From Ruminococcus flavefaciens (lineage in GTDB: Bacteria > Bacillota > Clostridia > Oscillospirales > Ruminococcaceae), in the NCBI GenBank assembly GCA_902792495.1, contig CADBAC010000073.1, positions 1 through 6,280 on the forward strand: 6,280 nt of DNA, read 5' to 3'. Each line of letters starts with the position of its first letter. The stretch's first letter is position 1. The notes beneath the pieces were generated by a model, which saw only the letters and a list, made by a program, of their open reading frames with translations, did no database searches and was not told the origin of the DNA. The position numbers were made by a program, and so were the translations under genes. This document shows, piece after piece, positions 1 to 5,868 of the stretch.

Positions 1-342
1 CAGCATCACGGCAACACGGCGGTAGTATTCTTTTCTGTCGGTGCAGTCGAAGAAATAGTTTTCAGAGGATTTCTGCTGAAAAGATTTGCCTCACGTTTTG
101 GAGATCACGCAGGGAACATAATGCAGAGCGTGCTTTTCGGACTCATTCACGGGGTATTATTTATTTCGTCTGTGGGTGTACCGAAAGCATTGCTGATAAT
201 ATTATTCACGGGCGGCATAGGCTGGCTTATGGGATATATCAACGAAAAGAAAGCAGGAGGCTCTATTATACCGAGCTGGTGCATACACACTGCCGCAAAT
301 ATCTTTTCGGGAATTTGTTCGGCATTTGTATTGTTTAAATAA
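1..342 (+). CDS. CPBP family intramembrane protease-like protein, C-terminal part (5' end outside window)
   Basis: This frame is open from base 1 and ends at TAA 340-342, giving the last 113 residues of a membrane protein. The three motifs of the CPBP (CAAX protease and bacteriocin-processing, formerly Abi) family are visible in order, counting from the first codon: EEIVFR at residues 17-22 (motif EExxxR), FGLIH at 46-50 (motif FxxxH), and HTAAN at 96-100 (motif HxxxN). In this family these glutamates, histidines and the asparagine form the active site of an intramembrane glutamic endopeptidase. A hydrophobic stretch at about residues 52-77 and another near the C-terminus fit membrane helices. 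Known members process prenylated proteins or peptides or give bacteriocin self-immunity; the substrate cannot be told here. The gene precedes the GNAT gene by 37 bp, and nothing links it functionally to the arginine genes. An internal ATG at 121 is not the start, because it would remove motif 1. Confidence 0.88.
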   Translation, partial: QHHGNTAVVFFSVGAVEEIVFRGFLLKRFASRFGDHAGNIMQSVLFGLIHGVLFISSVGVPKALLIILFTGGIGWLMGYINEKKAGGSIIPSWCIHTAANIFSGICSAFVLFK

Positions 343-343
343 T

Positions 344-364
344 AATTACGCATTAAGCATTGAT
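344..364. repeat. Three degenerate 7-bp units ahead of the GNAT gene
   Basis: The gap between the CPBP gene and the GNAT gene can be read as three heptads: AATTACG (344-350), CATTAAG (351-357) and CATTGAT (358-364). They share an ATT core. The run ends directly before the ribosome binding site. It is short and could be chance, but the same 7-bp period recurs in a much stronger array after base 2550. Confidence 0.35.
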
Positions 365-379
365 AAAGGAGGAATAACT

Positions 380-823
380 ATGGTGAAGATAAGGCTTATG
401 ACCATCAATGACTGGGACGGAGTTGCCAAAGTATGGGAAAACCATGAAGGAACCAACCCTGTTGACGACAGTGAGGAAGGCTTCACAAGATATCTTAAAC
501 GCAATCCCGCAACAAGCTTTGTCGCTGTGGACGGCGAAAGGATAGTCGGAACTATACTTGCAGGTCACGACGGTCGAAGAGGTATCTTTCACCATGTTTC
601 CATCATTCCCGAATACCGTAAGCAGGGCATAGGCAGGATGCTGGTGGAAAGCGCTATGGAGGCTCTCGGAAAAGAGGGCATACAGAAGGTGCTTCTGGTA
701 GTGTTCAACGATAATGAAAACGGTAATCAGTTCTGGGAGCATATGGGCTTTACAGAGCGTACCGACCTTGTTTACCGCAATAAATATGTTAAGCAGGGAC
801 GCACAGTGTGTGCCCGTCAGTGA
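380..823 (+). CDS. GNAT family N-acetyltransferase, YpeA-like
   Basis: This encodes a 147-residue single-domain GNAT acetyltransferase, the usual length for the family. The ATG at 380 is chosen because AAAGGAGG (366-373) sits 6 bases upstream; an earlier in-frame ATG at 326 lies inside the previous gene and has no such site. Visible features are strand segment FVAVDGERIVGTIL (residues 47-60), the AGHDGRRG segment (61-68), and the acetyl-CoA pyrophosphate loop R80-K-Q-G83-I-G85 (motif R/QxxGxG/A) after HVSIIPEY. The C-terminal N110...FWEHMGF (118-124) is the usual cofactor-side end of the fold. The GTxxxGxDGxRG pattern resembles E. coli YpeA. The substrate is unknown. Its position 102 bp before argH invites the idea of an N-acetylglutamate synthase, but short GNATs are too diverse for that call and ArgJ is present. 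It may be transcribed with argH, though hairpin repeats lie between them. Confidence 0.85.
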   Translation: MVKIRLMTINDWDGVAKVWENHEGTNPVDDSEEGFTRYLKRNPATSFVAVDGERIVGTILAGHDGRRGIFHHVSIIPEYRKQGIGRMLVESAMEALGKEGIQKVLLVVFNDNENGNQFWEHMGFTERTDLVYRNKYVKQGRTVCARQ

Positions 824-836
824 ACGTATAAATTTC

Positions 837-904
837 GGGCGGATGATATCCGCCCCTACAGAATATTCTGTTATGACGGAACGCCGGGGGCGGCGTTCCC
901 TACA
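837..904 (-). repeat. Paired hairpin intergenic repeat, copy 1 (between GNAT gene and argH)
   Basis: Two hairpins each end in CTACA on the + strand. Hairpin B has arms GGGCGGAT (837-844) and ATCCGCCC (848-855), a perfect 8-bp stem with loop GAT, then CTACA (856-860). Hairpin A has arms GGAACGCCG (878-886) and CGGCGTTCC (891-899), a perfect 9-bp stem with loop GGGG, then CTACA (900-904). A 12-bp perfect palindrome, CAGAATATTCTG (859-870), lies between them. Read on the - strand the order is TGTAG-stem A, spacer, TGTAG-stem B. A related pair in the other orientation occurs at 2611-2673, sharing 19 identical bases with hairpin B. No run of T follows either stem, so these are not typical intrinsic terminators. 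They look like a small dispersed palindromic repeat (REP- or MITE-like), which is inference. Confidence 0.75.
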
Positions 905-910
905 ATAATT

Positions 911-916
911 AAGGAG
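911..916 (+). promoter_or_regulatory. Ribosome binding site of argH
   Basis: AAGGAG lies 9 bases before the argH ATG at 926 and just 6 bases beyond the end of the copy 1 hairpin repeat. The repeat therefore stops short of, and leaves intact, the translation start. Confidence 0.8.
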
Positions 917-925
917 AAATAAACT

Positions 926-2305
926 ATGGCAGATATGATGTGGGCAGGAAGATTTTCCAAGCAGGTTGACGCAGGTGTAAATGCGTTCAATTCTTCCATT
1001 GCCTTTGACGGACGTATGTACCGCCACGATATACAGGGCAGTATCGCCCACGCTACTATGCTGGGAGACTGCGGCATAATCACAAAGGAGGACAGCCTTA
1101 CCATTATTGACGGACTGAAAGGCATCCTCGCTGATATAGATTCGGGAAAGCTTGAACTTGATCCCAACGCTGAGGATATCCATATGTTCGTTGAGGCTGA
1201 GCTGACAAAGCGTCTCGGCGACGTTGGAAAGAGACTTCATACCTCACGTTCAAGAAACGATCAGGTAGCTGTTGACCTCCGTCTTTATCTCCGTGACGAG
1301 ATAGCTGAGATATCTGCACTTGTAAAGGAACTTGTGGTAACTCTCGTCAAGATGGCGAAAGAGCATACCGAAACTATCATGCCCGGCTATACTCACCTCC
1401 AGCGAGCACAGCCTATCACTCTTGCTCATCACCTTATGGCTTACGTATGGATGCTTCTCCGTGATATGGAGAGACTTCAGGACGTTAACAAGAGAATGAA
1501 CTACTGCCCTCTCGGAAGCGGCGCTCTTGCAGGTACTACCTACAAGACAAACCGTCAGCAGACCTCAGACCTTCTCGGCTTCACAGCACCAATGCCCAAC
1601 AGCCTTGACGGTGTTTCCGACAGAGATTACTGCGTTGAGTTATGCTGTGCCCTTTCTCTCCTTATGACACATCTGTCAAGATTTTCCGAGGAAATAATCA
1701 TGTGGTGCTCATGGGAATTCAAATTCGTTGAGTTGGACGATGCCTTTGCTACAGGCTCATCCATCATGCCGCAGAAGAAGAACCCTGATGTTACCGAGCT
1801 TATCCGTGGCAAGACAGGCAGAGTCAACGGCGACCTCGTTACTCTCCTCACTATGATGAAGGGCATCCCCCTTGCATACAACAAGGATATGCAGGAGGAC
1901 AAGGAAGCTATATTCGACGCTGTTGACAACGTCAAGCTCTGCGTTAAGACATTCACTCCTATGCTTGCTACTATGCGTGTGCTCAAGGACAACATGAGAA
2001 ATGCCGCAGCAAGAGGATTCATCAACGCTACGGACTGCGCTGACTATCTCGTTAAAAAGGGTATGCCTTTCCGTGACGCATACAAGATAACAGGTACTCT
2101 CGTTGCTCAGTGCATAGAGAAAGGCCTTACACTTGAAACTCTCCCCATTGCAGACTATCAGGCAATGACAGACCTCTTTACCGAAGATGTATATGAGGCA
2201 ATAAGCCTTGATACCTGCGTAAGAGAGAGAAAATCCGAGGGCGGCCCTTCACCCGAGGCTGTGAAGAAGCAGATAGCCCTCGCAGAAAAGGCACTGGATA
2301 TATGA
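926..2305 (+). CDS. argH: Argininosuccinate lyase
   Basis: ArgH splits argininosuccinate into arginine and fumarate, the last step of arginine biosynthesis, in the cytoplasm as a homotetramer. The protein is 459 residues, the usual full length. It begins with the typical MWAGRFSK segment near residue 5. It carries TSRSRNDQ at 106-113 (substrate-binding region), PGYTHLQRAQP at 153-163 with the conserved T156-H157 pair, and the fumarase/lyase superfamily signature GSSIMPQKKNP at 277-287. The mobile catalytic-loop serine is S278 or S279. The C-terminal ERKSEGGPSP region matches the family end. The start is supported by AAGGAG 9 bases upstream. The stop overlaps the start of the next gene (ATGA), implying coupled translation. 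All key motifs look intact. The identification is secure from motifs and overall similarity. Confidence 0.98.
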   Translation: MADMMWAGRFSKQVDAGVNAFNSSIAFDGRMYRHDIQGSIAHATMLGDCGIITKEDSLTIIDGLKGILADIDSGKLELDPNAEDIHMFVEAELTKRLGDVGKRLHTSRSRNDQVAVDLRLYLRDEIAEISALVKELVVTLVKMAKEHTETIMPGYTHLQRAQPITLAHHLMAYVWMLLRDMERLQDVNKRMNYCPLGSGALAGTTYKTNRQQTSDLLGFTAPMPNSLDGVSDRDYCVELCCALSLLMTHLSRFSEEIIMWCSWEFKFVELDDAFATGSSIMPQKKNPDVTELIRGKTGRVNGDLVTLLTMMKGIPLAYNKDMQEDKEAIFDAVDNVKLCVKTFTPMLATMRVLKDNMRNAAARGFINATDCADYLVKKGMPFRDAYKITGTLVAQCIEKGLTLETLPIADYQAMTDLFTEDVYEAISLDTCVRERKSEGGPSPEAVKKQIALAEKALDI

Positions 2306-2550
2306 GCAAAAAGGACGTCACATTTATAATCGGTCTGACCATACTCATGGGAGTTATCTGGATACTGGGCGAGCTGGTCATGGGTCTCTGGATAGCCGCA
2401 CACGTTAAAGTGCATATCATATGGGGAATAGGAGTAGTAGTCCTTACCCTTGCACTCAGCGTATGGCATTCCATGAAAGAGGACGAATCACATCTCACCG
2501 ACCCGAAGCGTGAGAAATATGAGCGCAAAGTCGGCAAGAGAAAGCAGTGA
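2302..2550 (+). CDS. Small two-helix membrane protein, unknown function
   Basis: This is an 82-residue protein whose ATG overlaps the argH stop as ATGA (2302-2305), so it is probably translated by coupling to argH; only a weak AAAAGG (2286-2291) precedes it. Two hydrophobic segments are visible, at about residues 6-33 and 37-56, the first holding a buried glutamate (E24). They are joined by a very short HVKVH turn (34-38) with two histidines. The tail from K59 to the end is strongly charged (KED, DPKREKYERKVGKRK). Lysines at 3-4 and the basic tail suggest both ends face the cytoplasm. I do not recognise a family. The gene context (coupled to argH) is the only functional clue. It could be a small regulator, a transporter partner or a passenger; none of these is shown. 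Confidence 0.7.
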   Translation: MSKKDVTFIIGLTILMGVIWILGELVMGLWIAAHVKVHIIWGIGVVVLTLALSVWHSMKEDESHLTDPKREKYERKVGKRKQ

Positions 2551-2552
2551 GC

Positions 2553-2610
2553 AGTGCTTAGTGCTTAGTGCTCAGTGCTCAGAAAGCAGAAAGCAGAGAT
2601 CAGAAATCAG
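2553..2610. repeat. 7-bp tandem repeat array downstream of the argH-linked gene
   Basis: Directly after the stop at 2548-2550 come eight heptads: AGTGCTT (2553-2559), AGTGCTT (2560-2566), AGTGCTC (2567-2573), AGTGCTC (2574-2580), then after an AG insert AAAGCAG (2583-2589), AAAGCAG (2590-2596), AGATCAG (2597-2603) and AAATCAG (2604-2610). Another AAAGCAG (2541-2547) forms the last codons of the preceding gene. The array has two sub-families, AGTGCTY and ARAKCAG, and runs straight into the second hairpin repeat. A strict 7-bp period with pairs of identical neighbours points to slippage-type expansion. No coding role is likely. Confidence 0.85.
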
Positions 2611-2673
2611 TAGGGGACGGCGTCCTCGACGTCCCACCACCTACAGCGATTTGCAGGGGCGGATATCATCCGC
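2611..2673 (+). repeat. Paired hairpin intergenic repeat, copy 2 (upstream of argC)
   Basis: Copy 2 has the same order as copy 1 read on its - strand. Hairpin A' begins TAGGGGACG: GGGACG (2614-2619) pairs with CGTCCC (2630-2635), with one mismatch and two further inner pairs around loop TCCT. A spacer containing ACAG follows. Hairpin B' has arms GCGGAT (2659-2664) and ATCCGC (2668-2673) with loop ATC. The 19 bases AGGGGCGGATATCATCCGC (2655-2673) are identical to the reverse complement of 839-857. The spacer is also comparable (ACAG, a few bases, TGYAGGGG) in both copies, so the two-hairpin composite seems to be the repeating unit rather than each hairpin alone. There is no T-run, so it is not a canonical terminator. 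Confidence 0.75.
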
Positions 2674-2692
2674 ATTAACATGAATTGATAAT

Positions 2693-2697
2693 GGAGG
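2693..2697 (+). promoter_or_regulatory. Ribosome binding site of argC
   Basis: GGAGG lies 7 bases before the ATG at 2705 and fixes that start. The bases just upstream, CATGAAT (2679-2685), match the left half of the Bacillus-type ARG box; this is discussed as a finding and not annotated as an operator. Confidence 0.8.
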
Positions 2698-2704
2698 CAT
2701 TAAT

Positions 2705-3658
2705 ATGTCAGTAAAAGTATACATAGACGGTCAGGAAGGCACTACAGGTCTTAAAATTCTGGAGCGCTTCAAGGACAGAAACGATATCGAGCTTATCCGT
2801 ATAAGCGAGGACAAGCGTAAGGACCCTGCTGAGAGAGCAAGACTCATCAACAGCTCCGATTATGTTTTCCTCTGTCTGCCTGATGACGCTTCAAGAGAGG
2901 CTGTATCTTTCATAGACAAGGACAATGACCATGTGCGTATCATCGACGCTTCCACAGCTCACAGAACAAATCCCGACTGGGCTTACGGTTTCCCGGAGCT
3001 TTCACCTGAGCACAGAGAAAAGATAAGAACTTCCAACAGAGTTGCTGTTCCCGGATGCTATGCAAGCGGCTTCGCTTCAATAGTTTATCCTCTCGTGAAG
3101 AACGGCATTATCCCCGATGATTTCCCTGTATTCGCCTACGCTACATCAGGCTACAGCGGAGCAGGCAAGAAGGCTATCGCTGTATATGAAAGCGATGACA
3201 AGCCTTTCGAGTTCAACAGCCCCCGTCAGTACGCTCTCTCTCAGCAGCACAAGCACCTTCCCGAAATGAAGGCTGTATCAGGTCTGAAGTACACACCTAT
3301 GTTCAATCCCATCGTTTGTGACTACTTCAGCGGTATGGTCGTAAGTGTACCGCTTCAGACACGTATGCTGGACAAGAAGGTGACTGCGCAGGAAGTTCAC
3401 GCAATGTACGAAAAGCACTACGCAGGCGCAAATATGGTGAAGGTAATGCCTCTCATGTCAGCTGACGAGCAGAAGGCTTTCTTCCTCGCTTCAAATACAC
3501 TCAGCGGACAGAACGGAATGCAGGTATTCGTATTCGGAAACGATGACCAGATACTTCTCTGCTCACGTCTTGACAACTTAGGCAAGGGCGCAAGCGGCGC
3601 AGCTGTACAGTGCCTGAACATAATGATGGGAATTGATGAAACAACAGGTCTTGTATAA
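2705..3658 (+). CDS. argC: N-acetyl-gamma-glutamyl-phosphate reductase, type 2 (short form)
   Basis: ArgC reduces N-acetylglutamyl phosphate to N-acetylglutamate semialdehyde with NADPH, the third step of the acetylated arginine pathway. The protein has 317 residues, fitting the shorter 'type 2' group (about 310) rather than the roughly 345-residue common form. The NADP-binding loop G9-QE-GTTG (12-15) starts the Rossmann fold. Then come the LCLPDDASREAV and RIIDASTAHR...DWAYGF blocks typical of type 2 enzymes such as those of rhizobia. The active-site cysteine is C118 in VPGCYASG, and the HKHLPEM motif (182-188) supplies the conserved histidines. The C-terminal DNLGKGASGAAVQ block is intact. 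GGAGG 7 bases upstream supports the start. A 154-bp repeat-filled gap separates it from the argH pair, and the next gene begins 18 bp downstream. The type 2 form in a Firmicute-like genome is noteworthy; the enzyme assignment itself is firm. Confidence 0.97.
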   Translation: MSVKVYIDGQEGTTGLKILERFKDRNDIELIRISEDKRKDPAERARLINSSDYVFLCLPDDASREAVSFIDKDNDHVRIIDASTAHRTNPDWAYGFPELSPEHREKIRTSNRVAVPGCYASGFASIVYPLVKNGIIPDDFPVFAYATSGYSGAGKKAIAVYESDDKPFEFNSPRQYALSQQHKHLPEMKAVSGLKYTPMFNPIVCDYFSGMVVSVPLQTRMLDKKVTAQEVHAMYEKHYAGANMVKVMPLMSADEQKAFFLASNTLSGQNGMQVFVFGNDDQILLCSRLDNLGKGASGAAVQCLNIMMGIDETTGLV

Positions 3659-3676
3659 GGCATAGGAGAATGAAAA

Positions 3677-4099
3677 ATGGATGGAAAAACTTTGAGGGAT
3701 ATATATGAGTACGATCTCATCCCTGATGTTGATACACAGAATATTCTTGATGAATGGTTCAATTCCATTATGAATAAAGAAGTCGATCAGCTGACAGTTG
3801 CTGATGTATGCCGTATGCTGAGACAGAAGATATGCTCGGTTGTGGCGATCGGCAAGGCTATAGAATTCCTCGATAAGGACCCCTTTATCGGTGAACTCTA
3901 CGAAGGTCAGCTCATGCTCACCCTTTACAACGCAAAGGAAAAATATCTCTGCAAGAGATATGATGATATAGAGCCTCTTCTGGAAAAATCGGCACTTTTG
4001 TCAAGAAACCATGTCTGGGAATCGGAGTATGAAAAGTTCGATTACATACAGACACTTGAAGCTTTCGCAAAAAAGATAAGGGACTCGAAAGAGAACTGA
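3677..4099 (+). CDS. Small soluble protein resembling CDI-system immunity proteins (CdiI-like)
   Basis: This is a 140-residue acidic protein with no signal peptide or membrane segment, predicted mostly helical. Its middle reads LTVADVCRMLRQKI...AIGKAIEFLDKDPFIGELYEGQLM (about residues 38-77). This resembles the 'contact-dependent growth inhibition system immunity protein' families (Pfam CdiI_2/CdiI_3 as I recall them), whose members share an LTVxDlRxxixQ...AlxxLxxDPxxxGxxYxGdLL pattern. In CDI systems such proteins neutralise a cognate toxin domain in the cytoplasm. No toxin gene is next to it: its neighbours are argC (18 bp upstream) and argJ (24 bp downstream), so if the family call is right this is an orphan. 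The start at 3677 has AGGAG (3664-3668) 8 bases upstream; the ATG at 3670 leads to a quick stop. The family match is from memory of a pattern, so the function is tentative, while the gene itself is solid. Confidence 0.6.
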   Translation: MDGKTLRDIYEYDLIPDVDTQNILDEWFNSIMNKEVDQLTVADVCRMLRQKICSVVAIGKAIEFLDKDPFIGELYEGQLMLTLYNAKEKYLCKRYDDIEPLLEKSALLSRNHVWESEYEKFDYIQTLEAFAKKIRDSKEN

Positions 4100-4110
4100 A
4101 TTATTTATCG

Positions 4111-4115
4111 AGGAG
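4111..4115 (+). promoter_or_regulatory. Ribosome binding site of argJ
   Basis: AGGAG stands 8 bases before the argJ ATG at 4124, in the 24-bp gap after the immunity-like gene. The short gap leaves little room for a separate promoter, so argJ is probably cotranscribed with the upstream genes. Confidence 0.8.
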
Positions 4116-4123
4116 AATTTGAA

Positions 4124-5377
4124 ATGAAACTGAAAAAGTTTGATAATATAGAATTTGTTGAAGGCGGCGTTTGTGCCGCTAAGGGATTCAAGGCTAACGG
4201 AATCCAGTGCGGACTTGCCCATGCAGGCGCATCTGTCACAAAGAAGAAGAACGACATTGCTATGATAGTGGCTGACAAGGAATGTACCGCAGCTGCTGTA
4301 TACACCACAAACAAGGTCAAGGGCGCTCCTATCCTCGTAACAAAGGAGCATATAGCTGACGGCAAGGCAAGAGCTGTTATCGTTAACTCAGTAAACGCAA
4401 ACACCTGCAATCCCGACGGCTACGAAAAGGCTAAGATGATGACTGAGCTTGCCGCAAAGGAAACAGGCCTCAAAGCTGAGGATTTCATCGTTGCTTCTAC
4501 AGGCGTTATAGGTCAGGTGCTCCCTATCGAGCCTATCGCTAACGGCATGAAGGAACTTGCAGACGGTCTTACCTATGACGGAAACTCCCGTGCTGTTGAA
4601 GCTATCATGACTACCGATACAATGAAAAAGGAAATTGCCGTACAGTTTGAACTGGGCGGAAAGACCGTTACTCTCGGCGGTATGCTCAAGGGAAGCGGTA
4701 TGATACACCCGAATATGGCTACAACCCTCACATTCCTCACAACTGACGCTGATATTTCCGCAGAGCTATTACAGCGTGCCCTCAGCGATGTTGTAAAGAT
4801 AACTCTCAACCGTGCAAGCGTTGACGGAGATACATCAACAAACGATATGGTATGCATACTTGCTTCCGGTACAGCTGAGAACAAGCCTGTTACCGCTGAA
4901 AACGGCGAATTTGACAAGTTCGAGAATGCTCTCTACTGCATTATGATGAACCTTGCAAGAATGATGGCACGTGACGGTGAGGGCGCTACAAAGCTTATCG
5001 AGTGTTCAGTTACAGGTGCGGACTCCGACAAGACTGCCGAGACTGTTGCAAAGTCTGTTATCTGTTCAAGTCTGTTCAAGGCTGCTATGTTTGGCGAAGA
5101 TGCTAACTGGGGACGTATCCTCTGTGCTGTCGGCTATGCTGATGCTGACTTTGACATCAATAAGGTAGCTGTAAAGATAGGTTCGGAAAAGGGAACTGTT
5201 GATGTTTGCAAAAACGGTGCAGGAGTAGAATTCTCAGAGGAAAAGGCTAAGGAGATCCTTGGCGAAGAAGTTATCGAAATTATCATCAGTCTTGGCGACG
5301 GCGGCGGAAGTGCTGTTGCATGGGGCTGTGACCTTACCTACGATTACGTTAAGATAAACGGCGATTACAGAAGCTGA
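4124..5377 (+). CDS. argJ: Ornithine acetyltransferase / glutamate N-acetyltransferase
   Basis: ArgJ moves the acetyl group from N-acetylornithine to glutamate, giving ornithine and regenerating N-acetylglutamate; bifunctional members also use acetyl-CoA. The 417-residue precursor is full length. It is known in this family to cut itself before a threonine in the motif KGSGMIxPNMAT; here A199-T200 in MIHPNMATTLTF is the expected site and T200 the nucleophile. The oxyanion-hole pair T126-G127 is in ASTGVIGQVLPIEPI. Other family blocks are SVDGDTSTND, FGEDANWGRILCAVGY and the C-terminal WGCDLTYDYVKING. One oddity is NSVNAN at 88-93, where the family usually has NSGNAN. The start is supported by AGGAG 8 bases upstream. 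The stop overlaps the next start (TGATG). Whether it is bifunctional cannot be read from motifs; no argA is in view. Confidence 0.97.
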   Translation: MKLKKFDNIEFVEGGVCAAKGFKANGIQCGLAHAGASVTKKKNDIAMIVADKECTAAAVYTTNKVKGAPILVTKEHIADGKARAVIVNSVNANTCNPDGYEKAKMMTELAAKETGLKAEDFIVASTGVIGQVLPIEPIANGMKELADGLTYDGNSRAVEAIMTTDTMKKEIAVQFELGGKTVTLGGMLKGSGMIHPNMATTLTFLTTDADISAELLQRALSDVVKITLNRASVDGDTSTNDMVCILASGTAENKPVTAENGEFDKFENALYCIMMNLARMMARDGEGATKLIECSVTGADSDKTAETVAKSVICSSLFKAAMFGEDANWGRILCAVGYADADFDINKVAVKIGSEKGTVDVCKNGAGVEFSEEKAKEILGEEVIEIIISLGDGGGSAVAWGCDLTYDYVKINGDYRS

Positions 5378-5862
5378 TGAACGCCGATATACTTCGGAAA
5401 AGGCTGGATGAAGGCGAAAAGCTCCTGTGGTACGGAGTTCCCCTGACGGGCGGCGGCAGAGAAAACAAAGCTCCGGAGCCTGCGGTGAAGTCCATATACG
5501 GAGCGATATTGAAAGCCATTATAATACCCGTTATTCTGTCAACTGTGGGACTTGCGGTATTACTTGGCGTAAAAGCCATTATCGTGATACCTTCCTGTGT
5601 GACGACTGCGATACTGCTCATGCTTTACCTCAGACCCGAGGAATGGGTCTACGGCATCACCGACAAAAGGATCATGCTCGGTACTGAGAAAAGCGGCATC
5701 GAGTCCTACAGCCTTGACAGTATCAGCGATATAAAGCTGAATATCGGCAAAGACGGTATCGGCTCGGTAATATTCACGGCGGACGGCGCCGAACACGGAC
5801 TTTACGGTCTGAAAAATGCACAGCAGGTGAAAGAGCTGCTGGTGTCTGATAAAATGGAGTGA
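5377..5862 (+). CDS. Membrane-anchored PH-like domain protein, unknown function
   Basis: This is a 161-residue protein whose ATG shares a base with the argJ stop (TGATG, 5375-5379). There is no good ribosome site, so it is likely translated by re-initiation after argJ. The N-terminus has the EGEKLLWYGVP pattern (12-22) common ahead of bacterial PH-like domains. Two closely spaced membrane helices follow, at about residues 42-64 and 67-85. From W90 the segment VYGITDKRIMLGTEKSG, then SYSLDSISDIKLNIG and GIGSVIFTADG (about 90-136), matches the beta-strand pattern of the bacterial PH (bPH_2/YdbS-like) family: Y.iTdkRi.....g.....l..I..i........g.i.f. The resemblance is by pattern only. Both termini are probably cytoplasmic. 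Such domains are generally of unknown role. Nothing ties it to arginine except its coupling to argJ and its position just before argB, whose ribosome site lies in its last codons. Confidence 0.65.
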   Translation: MNADILRKRLDEGEKLLWYGVPLTGGGRENKAPEPAVKSIYGAILKAIIIPVILSTVGLAVLLGVKAIIVIPSCVTTAILLMLYLRPEEWVYGITDKRIMLGTEKSGIESYSLDSISDIKLNIGKDGIGSVIFTADGAEHGLYGLKNAQQVKELLVSDKME

Positions 5863-5868
5863 TAAATA

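Noticed and set aside
315..343. Promoter TTGTTC-17 bp-AATAAT upstream of the GNAT gene
   Set aside because: Both boxes deviate from consensus and the site lies in AT-rich coding sequence of the previous gene; not strong enough to annotate.
380..823. The GNAT gene as a dedicated N-acetylglutamate synthase (short ArgA) for the pathway
   Set aside because: Its closest pattern is YpeA-like, with no feature specific to glutamate acetylation; location near argH alone is not enough, and ArgJ can supply N-acetylglutamate.
878..904. Hairpin before argH as an intrinsic terminator
   Set aside because: The stem is strong, but no T-tract follows on either strand (CTACA on one side, GTCAT on the other).
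353..1240. A long (295-codon) open frame on the - strand across the GNAT gene and the start of argH
   Set aside because: It lies antisense to two well-identified genes, has no recognisable domain, and its cysteine- and serine-rich translation is typical of a shadow frame.
2553..2610. The repeat array as a CRISPR
   Set aside because: Units are 7 bp and contiguous, with no spacers.
4971..5168. Alternative frame open within argJ
   Set aside because: It overlaps the ArgJ frame, which holds all family motifs; the alternative translation is low-complexity and lacks a ribosome site.
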